Source: Rhizobiaceae bacterium (GTDB taxonomy: Bacteria > Pseudomonadota > Alphaproteobacteria > Rhizobiales > Rhizobiaceae). From it: a DNA stretch of 64,000 bases. A program made the position numbers and the translations under genes. The stretch lies in contig JARGOF010000001.1 of NCBI GenBank assembly GCA_029212415.1, forward strand, positions 62,001-126,000, in the 5' to 3' direction. The notes below the pieces were generated by a model. It worked only from the letters and a program-made list of their open reading frames with translations. It was not told where the DNA came from and searched no databases. Positions 1 to 9,200 of the stretch are shown here, one piece after another; the first letter of the stretch is position 1, and each line of letters opens with the position of its first letter.

Positions 1-1
1 T

Positions 2-193
2 GATACGATCAATTGCCCGGTGCGCGTCGTCGACCATGGTGATTGCATCGGACAAACCCTTGCAAAGGACGAAGGCGACGCGGCGGATTCCTTCAATTGG
101 GAAGGTCGAGCGAAGATCAGGGTCTGTACCGGTGTTGAAAGCCAGGCTCTCCTGAACTTCTATCGCCAGACATTGGTTGGCCGCGCGACCTGA
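2..193 (+). CDS. 3' end of a truncated CDS, product unknown (DTINCPVRVVDHGDCIGQTLAKDEGDAADSFNWEGRAKIRVCTGVESQALLNFYRQTLVGRAT*)
   Basis: Open frame from the window edge to TGA at 191-193; too short and start-less for the ORF track. Confidence 0.5.
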   Translation, partial: DTINCPVRVVDHGDCIGQTLAKDEGDAADSFNWEGRAKIRVCTGVESQALLNFYRQTLVGRAT

Positions 194-302
194 AGACATA
201 TGGCCGCGACTGGTTTTCATTTTTATAGAGGGTTTGTAAACAACGGGCTGGATCATCGACCGAGATCGCCTCGGTCGATGATTCCGGTTTGCTTGAATAT
301 CT

Positions 303-2333
303 TTAAAATTTGACCTTGGCGGACAGCAGGAATGAACGCCCGGGTTCATAGAGTTCCCGTACCGACGTCACGCTGTCATAATCTGCGCCATAGGTCGCAC
401 GATCGGAATATTCCTCATCGAATATATTGTTGGCCTCCAGCCGGAGGGTCAGGTTGGGTAGCTGAGCCGGCTTGTATTCGGCAAAGGCATTGACGACTGT
501 GTATCCGGGAAGCGGCAATCCGCCGGCCTTTTGCGTGCCGTCATAGTCCAGTGCGGCGTCAAGACTGGTGCCCAGCGTCAATCCGTGCTGGTTGAATGTG
601 TGAACGACTTGCGCAGAGATCACCTGACCGACAGGCATTCCCATATCTCCGGCCGTATAGGAACTGACATGGCCGTCTTCGACCTTGAGTTCGCTGTTTG
701 AATAGGAAACCCGGACATAGCCGTCTTCCCAATTGTAGCCGAGACCCAGATTGAAGCCCTGCGTGGTGAAGTCCTTATTGCTGACGTTCTCACGGAAATT
801 CTTGAATTCCGTCTGGAAGATACCACCGGTCAGCTGCAGTCCCTCATAGTTGAATTCGACTCCGGCGGTGAGGTTTTGCGCGCGGACGGGTTCAAGTCCC
901 GAATAATCCCAACTGCCGTTGAAGACGAAGTTTTCTTCCAGGTCTATGCCACCGAAAACATTGGAGTAACCGGCATTGACGGTGATGAAGTCATTGATAT
1001 CGTAGGCTGCGTAAACATTGCCGCTGAGGCCAAAATTGTCGATTTTTGTGCCATCCAGCCCTTCGAACCACTGATTGTCACCACGCGCGCCAAAGGACAG
1101 CCGCAATTTGTCCAACGGCTCCAACCGCGCCTGCCCATAGAACCCGGCATTCGTCGCGCTCTCGGAAAGGCCATCAACCGTGTTGACGTCCGTATATTCG
1201 CTGTCCGTGGTGTAGAAATCCACACCGGCGGTTATGGTGTTTTTGTCATCCAGGTGAAAGGTATTTTCGGCCTTTCCCGACCAGGTTTTGGCGACGCCCT
1301 TGCTGTCACTGAAGACGTTCGTTGAGGTGCCCTTGTTGAAGTAGGTTGGAACGGAGGTCGTCGCATCGCTGTAACCGATCACGATATTGGGGTCGAAAAG
1401 ACCTTCGGCGCCTTCGATGCCATAGCTTGCGGAGAAATTGCGTTGGGTGAGATCGTAGCGGCGGGTTTCCGGCTCGGTCGATGAAAGGCCACCGAAATTG
1501 GCCCGATAGGGCCGCAGGGCATCGTCCTCGATCTGTTGCGCCTTCAACTCGATGCGGTGGCCGTCCAGCGATTGCCAGGCACCCTTGGCAAGATAGCTGA
1601 GGACATCCGGTGCCGTGCCGGGAATGGTCCAGCCATTGCCGGCCGTGAAGTCGTCACCAGCAGCATATTTGATATACCCCAGAAGTTCAAAACCGTTCTT
1701 GCGACCATAAAGCGATCCTGATTCGGTGAATGTGCTGCTGTTGGTATCGAAGCTCAACTGCGCAAATCCGCCGAAATCCTTGCCTTCTTCCAGCACATCG
1801 GCCACGTCAATCGTTTCGTAGATAATCGAGCCACCGAGCGCACCGGGACCAGCATCGGCAGGCGCCACGCCGGGGTCAACCCGGACAGATTTCAACAATG
1901 TGGGGTCGACATAGTTGGTCGTGTGGTGGTGGAAAACGCGGTTGTTCTGCTGAACACCATCTACGGATACTGCAAGGTTCAATTCGTCAATGCTGTTGAC
2001 ATAGACCTTTTGTGTTGTGGTCATGCCGCCGCCCACTGAGACGGCTGCGTCACCGGCAAAAACCTCTTTCAGGTTCTGGGGGTCAGTGATGGCGAGGTCA
2101 TCTCGCGAGATGTAGATGGATTGACTGCGGTCAGCAGCACCCGCATGGGAGTCCTCGGCATTTTCACTGGTGCTGACGACCAGTTTTTCCAGGGCAGTCG
2201 CATCGGAACCGCTGTCGGCGCCTTGACTTGCCGTTTGAGACCACACCTGGCTTCCGACCAAGGTGAAACAGAGAAAAGTGCCGGCAAACAACGATCGTTT
2301 GTGCATGCGGATCTGCATGGCTGTATCCTTCAA
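303..2333 (-). CDS. TonB-dependent outer-membrane receptor (siderophore/heme type)
   Basis: 676 aa, signal peptide, plug-like region (NLKEVFAGDAAVSVGGG...VYVNSIDELNLAVSVDGVQQ), beta-barrel repeats, C-terminal aromatic F. Confidence 0.9.
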   Translation of the reverse strand: MKDTAMQIRMHKRSLFAGTFLCFTLVGSQVWSQTASQGADSGSDATALEKLVVSTSENAEDSHAGAADRSQSIYISRDDLAITDPQNLKEVFAGDAAVSVGGGMTTTQKVYVNSIDELNLAVSVDGVQQNNRVFHHHTTNYVDPTLLKSVRVDPGVAPADAGPGALGGSIIYETIDVADVLEEGKDFGGFAQLSFDTNSSTFTESGSLYGRKNGFELLGYIKYAAGDDFTAGNGWTIPGTAPDVLSYLAKGAWQSLDGHRIELKAQQIEDDALRPYRANFGGLSSTEPETRRYDLTQRNFSASYGIEGAEGLFDPNIVIGYSDATTSVPTYFNKGTSTNVFSDSKGVAKTWSGKAENTFHLDDKNTITAGVDFYTTDSEYTDVNTVDGLSESATNAGFYGQARLEPLDKLRLSFGARGDNQWFEGLDGTKIDNFGLSGNVYAAYDINDFITVNAGYSNVFGGIDLEENFVFNGSWDYSGLEPVRAQNLTAGVEFNYEGLQLTGGIFQTEFKNFRENVSNKDFTTQGFNLGLGYNWEDGYVRVSYSNSELKVEDGHVSSYTAGDMGMPVGQVISAQVVHTFNQHGLTLGTSLDAALDYDGTQKAGGLPLPGYTVVNAFAEYKPAQLPNLTLRLEANNIFDEEYSDRATYGADYDSVTSVRELYEPGRSFLLSAKVKF

Positions 2334-2464
2334 TAAATGTGCATTTGGCTACGCCCCATGCCTGTAAAGGTTCGGTAGGCGATTGCTGAACGGAATGGCG
2401 AAACAGCGCATGGCTGCATGAGCGGTTTATATATGATTAAATTACTCATGTAAAACCATATTTT

Positions 2465-2475
2465 AAACACTGTTT
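2465..2475. promoter_or_regulatory. Candidate TetR operator half of a pair: AAACACTGTTT
   Basis: AAAC-N3-GTTTGAATTTT in the divergent TonB receptor/TetR promoter; second copy at 2557-2567. Confidence 0.4.
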
Positions 2476-2556
2476 GAATTTTCCGATTTACCAATCGCAT
2501 CGGACGATGCACGTCTTTCGTTTGACATTTGATTGTCCGGCGATGCATGAAGAATG

Positions 2557-2567
2557 AAACGTTGTTT
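2557..2567. promoter_or_regulatory. Candidate TetR operator: AAACGTTGTTT
   Basis: AAAC-N3-GTTTGAAATTTT, second copy of the motif at 2465. Confidence 0.4.
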
Positions 2568-2616
2568 GAAATTTTACTGGGTGCGTATCGAGCGCCTGAC
2601 CAGCTAGGAAAGCACA

Positions 2617-3279
2617 TTGGCAAAACCCGGGACCCGTGACCGCCTGATAAAAAGCGCCGAAAAACTGATGGCGCGCAACGGGATATCCGAAGTTTCTGTC
2701 CGCAGGATAACTGACGATGCCGGCGCGAATATCGCTTCGGTCAATTATCATTTCGGCGGCAAGGATGAGCTCGTCCAGGAAGTATTGACAACGCGGTTCG
2801 ACATTCTCGATGTGCAAATGATCGCCGGACTGGAGGAATTGGTTGCGCGTGCCGACCGGGAGAAACGCGAGTATACACTGGGCGAAGTGGTTTGTGTCTA
2901 TCTTTCAGTCCTTGTGAAACTGGGTGTCGACCGCAAGCGAAACAGCCTCGACCCTTTCATCCTGCTGATCCAGCGGGCATCATTCGAGCGGGAAGATGCG
3001 CTCAGGACCGCTCAGAATCTTCAGGGGCAGGGCGTGTCGCGTCTTGTTGGCATGGTTGCGCAGAGTGCCAGGCGCCGGGTGACGATGGACAGTAATTTCG
3101 ACCTGATGCTCAGTTTGATGTTTTCAGGTGCGGTGGCCATGATGCGCGTCATTGTGACCGCCGAAGATGCTGAACATGCCGAACGGTCCCGCCAGGCGAT
3201 CGAGATCTATGTGGTCAACGGTGTCACGGCCTTCATCGAAAATGTCTTCCCGCCCTCTCAATCTTCCGCACAGACCTGA
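2617..3279 (+). CDS. TetR family transcriptional regulator
   Basis: N-terminal HTH (RDRLIKSAEKLMARNGISEVSVRRITDDAGANIASVNYHFGGKDEL). Confidence 0.9.
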   Translation: MAKPGTRDRLIKSAEKLMARNGISEVSVRRITDDAGANIASVNYHFGGKDELVQEVLTTRFDILDVQMIAGLEELVARADREKREYTLGEVVCVYLSVLVKLGVDRKRNSLDPFILLIQRASFEREDALRTAQNLQGQGVSRLVGMVAQSARRRVTMDSNFDLMLSLMFSGAVAMMRVIVTAEDAEHAERSRQAIEIYVVNGVTAFIENVFPPSQSSAQT

Positions 3280-3316
3280 GACAGAGCTGTCGCTGGAAAA
3301 TGCTTCGATGAGCCCG

Positions 3317-4072
3317 TCAGTGATGCATGGCGAAGGGCTGGCCTTCGATCTGATGAATACGAATGGGCGTGTCGAAGAGTGCGCTTAGAAGGTCATCTTC
3401 GAATATGGCCTGTGTTGGACCATTGGCAAAAATGCCGCCCTGTTTCATGGCGAGGATATTGTCGGCATATTTGGCCGCGTAATTGATGTCGTGAATCACC
3501 AGAACAGGCGTCTTGCCCAGCCGGTGGGCCATGTCCTGCAGCACCTGCATGAGCTTGCGGGAGTGGAACAGATCCAGATTGTTAAGTGGCTCATCAAGCA
3601 GGATATAATCTGTGTCCTGACACAGAATCATGGCAATCAAAGCCCGCTGTCGCTGACCGCCTGAAAGCTGGTCTAGAAACCGGTCGGCAAAGGGGCTTAG
3701 TGCCATCAGGTCCAGAGCCCACTGGATTTTCTCGCCGTCTTGTGCGTCCGGCTGTCCCCTGGTGTGCGGGAAACGACCGAAACCGACCAGTTCACGCACG
3801 CGCAGACGGCTTGCGATGACATTTTCCTGACGCAGCACGGCCAGAATCCGGGCCAATGTGTCTGAAGCCGTCTGCTGCACATTATGTCCGTCGACACGAA
3901 TGGTGCCGCTCGCCGGTGAAATCAATCGGGCGATCAGCGAAAGAAGGGTCGACTTGCCAGCGCCGTTGGGCCCGATGATTGCCGTCATTTTTCCGCGCGG
4001 CAACTGGGCGGATACCTCGTTGAGTATTTCAGACTTGCCGATGGCAAAGCCGATCCTGTCGATCTCGATCAT
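3317..4072 (-). CDS. Iron-siderophore ABC transporter ATP-binding protein
   Basis: Walker A GPNGAGKST, signature LSGGQRQRA, Walker B DYILLDEP; FepC/YclP-like. Confidence 0.93.
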   Translation of the reverse strand: MIEIDRIGFAIGKSEILNEVSAQLPRGKMTAIIGPNGAGKSTLLSLIARLISPASGTIRVDGHNVQQTASDTLARILAVLRQENVIASRLRVRELVGFGRFPHTRGQPDAQDGEKIQWALDLMALSPFADRFLDQLSGGQRQRALIAMILCQDTDYILLDEPLNNLDLFHSRKLMQVLQDMAHRLGKTPVLVIHDINYAAKYADNILAMKQGGIFANGPTQAIFEDDLLSALFDTPIRIHQIEGQPFAMHH

Positions 4073-5013
4073 CGCGTATGTCCCCTTAATATCAGGATCA
4101 GAAAAGCCAGCCCGCCGAGCATTTCTATGATCACGCTGAGCGGCGTGTGCAAGTGGAAAACGCGCTCCATCAGAGTCTGACCGGCAACCAGAACGATACC
4201 GGCGAGCAGGCCATTGGCGATCAAATGGTCGCGATGGCGAAACCCCGGAATGATCTGGTAGGCAAGGCTGGTGATGAGCAGGCCGAAAAATACCACAGGC
4301 CCGACCAGCGCGGTTGCGACCGATACCAGCACGGCGATGATGCCGAGGACGACCAGGACGTGCCTGTCGTAGTCAATGCCCAGGTTGATGGCAATTTCGC
4401 GGCCAAGTTCCATGGCGTCAAGCGTGTCGCGCAGCCGCCAGGCGGCAAAAAGGGCGACAACAATCAGCACGGTGCTGATGCCGAGCAGGTCCAGTTCAAT
4501 CTGATTGAAACTGGCAAACAGATTGGCCTGCAGGACAGCGTATTCATTGGGATCAATCATCCGCGCCAGCAGGCTTGACAACGAGCGGAAAAGAACCCCG
4601 AAAATAATCCCGACAAGGATCATGCGATGCAGGTCGCGGCGGGTGCCATGCATCAAGGTCCCGAACAGAAGAATGGCGGCCAGGGTCATCAGAACCAATG
4701 TGACGGCAAAGCGGATGGCCGGATCCAGCATGGTGTAACCAAAGCCGCCAAGGGCAAAAAGCAGGGTTGTTTCAAGCAATACAAACAGGGCGTCGAAGCC
4801 CATGATGGATGGAGTCAGGATTCGGTTGCCGGAAATGGTCTGGAAGAGTTTGGTGGAAACGGCGATGGCCGTACCGGTGACAATCAAAGCCGCCAGTTTT
4901 GTTCCCCGAAAAGACAGAATGAATGCCCAGTCACCACGGGCGCCCCATGACAGATAGGCACCACAGGCGACCAGCAAGACAGCGGCCATGACCAGGAGCC
5001 TTCTAGCGGGCAT
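4069..5013 (-). CDS. Iron-siderophore ABC transporter permease (FecCD family)
   Basis: Multi-TM, FecCD-type; likely start at MPARRLLVM. Confidence 0.9.
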   Translation of the reverse strand: MPARRLLVMAAVLLVACGAYLSWGARGDWAFILSFRGTKLAALIVTGTAIAVSTKLFQTISGNRILTPSIMGFDALFVLLETTLLFALGGFGYTMLDPAIRFAVTLVLMTLAAILLFGTLMHGTRRDLHRMILVGIIFGVLFRSLSSLLARMIDPNEYAVLQANLFASFNQIELDLLGISTVLIVVALFAAWRLRDTLDAMELGREIAINLGIDYDRHVLVVLGIIAVLVSVATALVGPVVFFGLLITSLAYQIIPGFRHRDHLIANGLLAGIVLVAGQTLMERVFHLHTPLSVIIEMLGGLAFLILILRGHTR

Positions 5014-5953
5014 GGGCGGGCCTGGAAAAAAGCAGCCAAAGAAAAAATGCGGATCCGAAAATTCCGAAAACGACACTGACCGGCACTTCGTAGGGATAAC
5101 GCACCAGACGTGCGATTAGATCGGACGCCAGGACCATCATGGCGCCGAGGCCTGCGACCCAGGGCAGTGAGGCGCGCAGATTGTCACCCATCATCCGGCT
5201 GGCGATATTGGGCACGACCAGTCCGACAAATGGAATCATGCCGACCGTAACCACGCTCAGGGCCGTGACCACGCATATGATGGTCATGCCCAGCAGCATG
5301 ATCTGGCGGTAGCCAAGCCCAAGGTTGAGCGCCATATCCTTGCCCAGACCGATGATGGTGAATTGGTCGGCCACAAAATAGGCTGCTAAAGACAGCGCCG
5401 CTGCAAACCACAGCATTTCATATCGCCCCAGCATGACACCGGAAAACTCTCCATTCATCCAGACATCCTGATATTGCAGGAGGTCAAGCTGATAGGCTAT
5501 AAAGGTTGCAATCGCGCCGACAAAACCGCCGAAGACCAGCCCGACCAGCGGAACCAGAAAGGGCTGATCGGTGGGCAGTTTGCGAATGAGTGCGAGAAAG
5601 ATGGCAGTCGAACACAGCGCAGCAGCGATGGCAGCCAGCATTTTTATCGTCAAGGACGCCTGTGGCGCCATGATGGTGATGACAATGATGCCCAGCGCTG
5701 CGCCCTGGCCTGTGCCGGCAGTGGTGGGCTCAACGAATTTATTGCGGGCCAGCATTTGCATGATCAGACCGCAGATCGCCAGAGAGCCACCAGTCAGCAC
5801 GACCGCAAGCGTGCGCGGCAACCGGCTGACAGCCAGCAGCCAGAGCGCTTGCGGATCATTGAACAGAGCCGCAATATTGATATCCGCCACACCGGTGAAA
5901 ATGCTGAGGATGCAAAGAACAACGGCAAGCAGGATGGCGGCGATCAAGGGCAT
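5003..5953 (-). CDS. Iron-siderophore ABC transporter permease (FecCD family)
   Basis: FecCD-type; ORF track start overlaps the upstream gene, so MPLIAAILL (5953) preferred. Confidence 0.88.
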   Translation of the reverse strand: MPLIAAILLAVVLCILSIFTGVADINIAALFNDPQALWLLAVSRLPRTLAVVLTGGSLAICGLIMQMLARNKFVEPTTAGTGQGAALGIIVITIMAPQASLTIKMLAAIAAALCSTAIFLALIRKLPTDQPFLVPLVGLVFGGFVGAIATFIAYQLDLLQYQDVWMNGEFSGVMLGRYEMLWFAAALSLAAYFVADQFTIIGLGKDMALNLGLGYRQIMLLGMTIICVVTALSVVTVGMIPFVGLVVPNIASRMMGDNLRASLPWVAGLGAMMVLASDLIARLVRYPYEVPVSVVFGIFGSAFFLWLLFSRPAHAR

Positions 5954-5999
5954 GGCATTTGTCGTACGGCAGGCCACAACCGGCGGGAGCGTCTCAGCA

Positions 6000-6905
6000 T
6001 CATTTTGAAAATGCGTCTGTAATGGTGCGGATAATGTCGCCGGTCGCCTGGATGCCGCCACTGGCGATATAGGCTTTGGCTGAATCAAGATAGATGATCT
6101 GGTCCTGTTTCCAGGCGGTCGTATCTGCCACAAGCGCATTGTCGAGCGTTTGTGAGGCATTGTCGCCAACCTGATCGATGGCGGCAGCGCGGTCGATGAC
6201 GATCAACCAGTCGGGATTGACCTGTTGTATATATTCAAAGGAGATGGCCTCGCCATGGCGTGAAGAGGTAATGCCATCATTGGCGACCGCGATTCCGAGC
6301 TCCCGGTGCAGCCAACCAAAACGCGAATCCTCGCTGTAAGCGGAAATCTTCGGCCCATTGGTCATGACAATCAGCGCCTTGCCTTTGCCTTTGACAGCTT
6401 GCCTTGCCGCATCGATCAGGGCCTGAAATTCTGATTTCAGGCGATCAGCCGTTTCTGTGCGGTTGAAAATCTGTCCATAGGCGGCAAGCCTTCCCATGGT
6501 TTGCTGCAGGAAATCATCGCCCCAGATGGACATGTCTATGGTTGGCGCAAAACGTTGCAGCGCCTCGGCGCTGGCAGCCGTTCTGGGGCCAAGGATTATC
6601 AGGTCCGGTTGCATGGCATTGATGGCTTCGAAATCCGGTTCGAAGAGGGTGCCGACAATGGCGGCCCGGCCTTCGATCTTGCCAAGGTAATCAACGTAGA
6701 GACGGTTGACGATTCCGGCCGGCATCACACCGATCGCATCAAGCGTATCGATTGCGGCAATGTCGAAAGCAACGGTTTTGGCTGGCTCGAAAGGCACGGT
6801 CGCCGGTCCGGCTGCGGTATTGATGGTTACATCCGAGGCCTGTGTTGCCACGAGGGATAAAGCGAAAAAACAGGCAAACGCCAGCGGCGCCAGTGCTCTG
6901 ATCAT
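6000..6905 (-). CDS. Siderophore ABC transporter substrate-binding protein (YclQ/FatB/CeuE-like)
   Basis: Recalled similarity to YclQ (EPDFEAINAMQPDLIILGPR, HGEAISFEYIQQVNPDWLIVIDR); SD GGAGAG before ATG 6905. Confidence 0.9.
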   Translation of the reverse strand: MIRALAPLAFACFFALSLVATQASDVTINTAAGPATVPFEPAKTVAFDIAAIDTLDAIGVMPAGIVNRLYVDYLGKIEGRAAIVGTLFEPDFEAINAMQPDLIILGPRTAASAEALQRFAPTIDMSIWGDDFLQQTMGRLAAYGQIFNRTETADRLKSEFQALIDAARQAVKGKGKALIVMTNGPKISAYSEDSRFGWLHRELGIAVANDGITSSRHGEAISFEYIQQVNPDWLIVIDRAAAIDQVGDNASQTLDNALVADTTAWKQDQIIYLDSAKAYIASGGIQATGDIIRTITDAFSK

Positions 6906-6945
6906 GAATCTCTCCATTGAGCTGGCTGCGTGGCTTTGCGTACAT

Positions 6946-7114
6946 GCATGGCTGGCAGTGATTTGCCTTCAGGTAATTCAAACGCCGTGCCGAGTCCAGC
7001 CTCTACAGGATGCAGTGGGAGAGGTTTCGACCTGATTATTGGTGTAACCGCAGTGGCGTACAGGGAAAAACACAGAGCCCCGCTGTCAAACCACCCTGTT
7101 GATGAGAGGCAAAC
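6946..7114 (-). ncRNA. Possible cobalamin-riboswitch-like leader (low confidence)
   Basis: Minus strand, in order: TTGCCTCTCATCAACAGGG, ACGCCACTGCGG, CCCACTG, GAAGGC, GCCAGCCATGC; partial resemblance to conserved boxes of RF00174. Confidence 0.3.
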
Positions 7115-7209
7115 TGTTGGCCAGTGCTTGATATCTAGTTTGATGTGCGGCTAATTGGCAAATAACATCTGGTGCCGGGCAAACCGGCAGCGATCATTCT
7201 CGGGGCGCA

Positions 7210-8052
7210 ATGAAGTATAACATCGTCAATGTCGGCAACAGCGAATGGTTCAATTTCAAGTCGGACATTATCTATGGGCTTTACCATAGTTTGATCAGGC
7301 GGGGACATGATGTCACCATTTCCCACAACCGTTTCGCCCGCAGGACGAATATTGTTATCGGTGCAGATTTTCTGGCCAATGACCCCAAAAAAGTCGATGA
7401 TTTATGCCGCAATCATGTTGATTACATTATTTATGAAATTGAATATTTTGATGGCAAGACGATCAATCATCGCAAGCAATTCAATGTTTCGAATTACCTG
7501 AAGTTGATCTTCTCATCGCGCTACGTCGTAACACCCTATAAAGCCAATATAGCTTCTTATCGGGAAGTCGGATATTCCGGTTCCATACTCTATGCCCGAT
7601 GGGGGCATTTTCCGGAGCTCCGCAATCCCAATATAAGCCGAGGGACAGGTGAAGAATTTCATGGCGTTTTCTACGGTCTGGCAAAGGGTGACCGGCGGCA
7701 GAAACTGGCAAGCCTGCAGGCCAGCAATAGTACAAAAATCGCTGTACTTGGGCCGCGGGACCCGCATATGCTGCGTGAATATTCTCTATCGAGCGCGCGC
7801 TGGGGCTTGTCATTGAGCTATGGTAGGCACGAAGCTTTCGTCAATCCATTCAGGCTATACTATATGAGTGCAAACGGAATCGCTGTGCTTTGTGATTCCA
7901 CGCGCGATGAAGACGGCTACCTGTCGCTTGCCGAATATGTGAAATTTGATGCCTTAGAGGATCGGCTGCTCGACGCGCCGCCTTCGGCTGATCGGGTTAT
8001 TGAGCGGGCATCGGCTGAATCTCTCTTCGGAAACCTCAAGAACGTTTTTTGA
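7210..8052 (+). CDS. Conserved hypothetical, glycosyltransferase-like
   Basis: 280 aa; N-terminal GLYHSLIRRGHDV and C-terminal region resemble GT-B-like proteins, not conclusive. Confidence 0.5.
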   Translation: MKYNIVNVGNSEWFNFKSDIIYGLYHSLIRRGHDVTISHNRFARRTNIVIGADFLANDPKKVDDLCRNHVDYIIYEIEYFDGKTINHRKQFNVSNYLKLIFSSRYVVTPYKANIASYREVGYSGSILYARWGHFPELRNPNISRGTGEEFHGVFYGLAKGDRRQKLASLQASNSTKIAVLGPRDPHMLREYSLSSARWGLSLSYGRHEAFVNPFRLYYMSANGIAVLCDSTRDEDGYLSLAEYVKFDALEDRLLDAPPSADRVIERASAESLFGNLKNVF

Positions 8053-8070
8053 GCCTTCTTGACTTTGCCT

Positions 8071-8110
8071 GGCTGATTTTTTGGGGGCTGATTTTTGGGG
8101 GGCTGATTTT
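8071..8110. repeat. Short tandem repeat, 3 copies of GGCTGATTTT(TTGGGG)
   Basis: ggctgattttttggggGGCTGATTTTTGGGGGGCTGATTTT read directly. Confidence 0.8.
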
Positions 8111-8156
8111 ATTGCGCTGAATTCATCGGGCAATGAGGCCTTGCCTGGATGTGTTT

Positions 8157-9110
8157 TCAAACACTATGATTGTGAATGCGGAGGTCTTCAACAAGAGTGG
8201 CTTCCCATTGGCCGTTGCCGACGCTCGTCGCTATCAACTCCAGGATCAGGTTTCGAACGGCCTCAAGCGCATAGGTTGGCGGGCGGTTGGTCAGTGAACA
8301 CACGTGCAGCGTTCGATACAATTCCGGTTCGATGATCGGGCGGAAGTGCAACGTACCACGGGCCAATTGCTCGCGCATGAAGAGTTTTGTTCCGATCAGG
8401 CAGCCAAGGCCGGCTTCCAGCGAGCCGCCAATTGCCTGCACCGAATTCATCTGCAGATTTGTCCTTCCTTCGATTTTCTTCAAAAGGTTCACGTCGTCTA
8501 TGATGGCGCGCGCGGAAATGCCCTGGCGCAGCATGATCAGTGGCAATTCAAGCAATTCATTGAAGGTGATCGGATCGTTGCTGCTGCCGATGATCTCTTC
8601 CTTGCCGATCAGCACCATGCGCTCTTCCAACACGGGTATGGTGCGCAGAAGGGGATCGGAGGGAGGGTTATAGACCAGCGCCAGATCGACGTCGGTGGCC
8701 ATCAGGTTTACCAGGGTCGCGCCGGACAGGCTTTCGGTCAAGGCCAGATCCAGACGCGGATAGTCCTCAATGACGCGTCGCACAAGGTCTACCCCAATGG
8801 CCTTGACGGCGGAATAGGCCATGCCAAGTGACACCGCGCCTGCAACCTCGCCGCCAGCCTCGCGCAGGTCCGCCTCTGCCGCGCGCATGGCCTTGAGTAT
8901 GAGCTTGGCGTGTTCGTACAACCGGTGTCCCGCAGCAGTGGGCTCCATGCCGCGTGGTTTGCGCTCAAACAGCGTGACGCCAAGGTCTGCCTCAAGGTTC
9001 GTCAGATGATGGCTCAGGGCGGAGGCCGCGACACGCATGTTGACGGCAGCGCTCGACAGCGTTCCATATTCGACGATGGCTGCGAAATAGCGAAGTTGGC
9101 GGGTGTCCAT
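8157..9110 (-). CDS. LysR family transcriptional regulator
   Basis: MDTRQLRYFAAIVEYGTLSSAAVNMRVAASALSHHLTNLEADLGVTLFER; ATG at 9110. Confidence 0.93.
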   Translation of the reverse strand: MDTRQLRYFAAIVEYGTLSSAAVNMRVAASALSHHLTNLEADLGVTLFERKPRGMEPTAAGHRLYEHAKLILKAMRAAEADLREAGGEVAGAVSLGMAYSAVKAIGVDLVRRVIEDYPRLDLALTESLSGATLVNLMATDVDLALVYNPPSDPLLRTIPVLEERMVLIGKEEIIGSSNDPITFNELLELPLIMLRQGISARAIIDDVNLLKKIEGRTNLQMNSVQAIGGSLEAGLGCLIGTKLFMREQLARGTLHFRPIIEPELYRTLHVCSLTNRPPTYALEAVRNLILELIATSVGNGQWEATLVEDLRIHNHSV

Positions 9111-9200
9111 GGTTTCCAATATATAGAACGTAACTATAGAAACTTTATAATATCCAGATGTCATCGTTTTGGCTAGCCTTGGACCAGGAGAGGAGCATTG

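Noticed and set aside
9111-9200. LysR-type T-N11-A operator between the LysR and CoA-transferase genes
   Set aside because: Region is AT-rich and several weak matches are possible; none stands out enough to annotate
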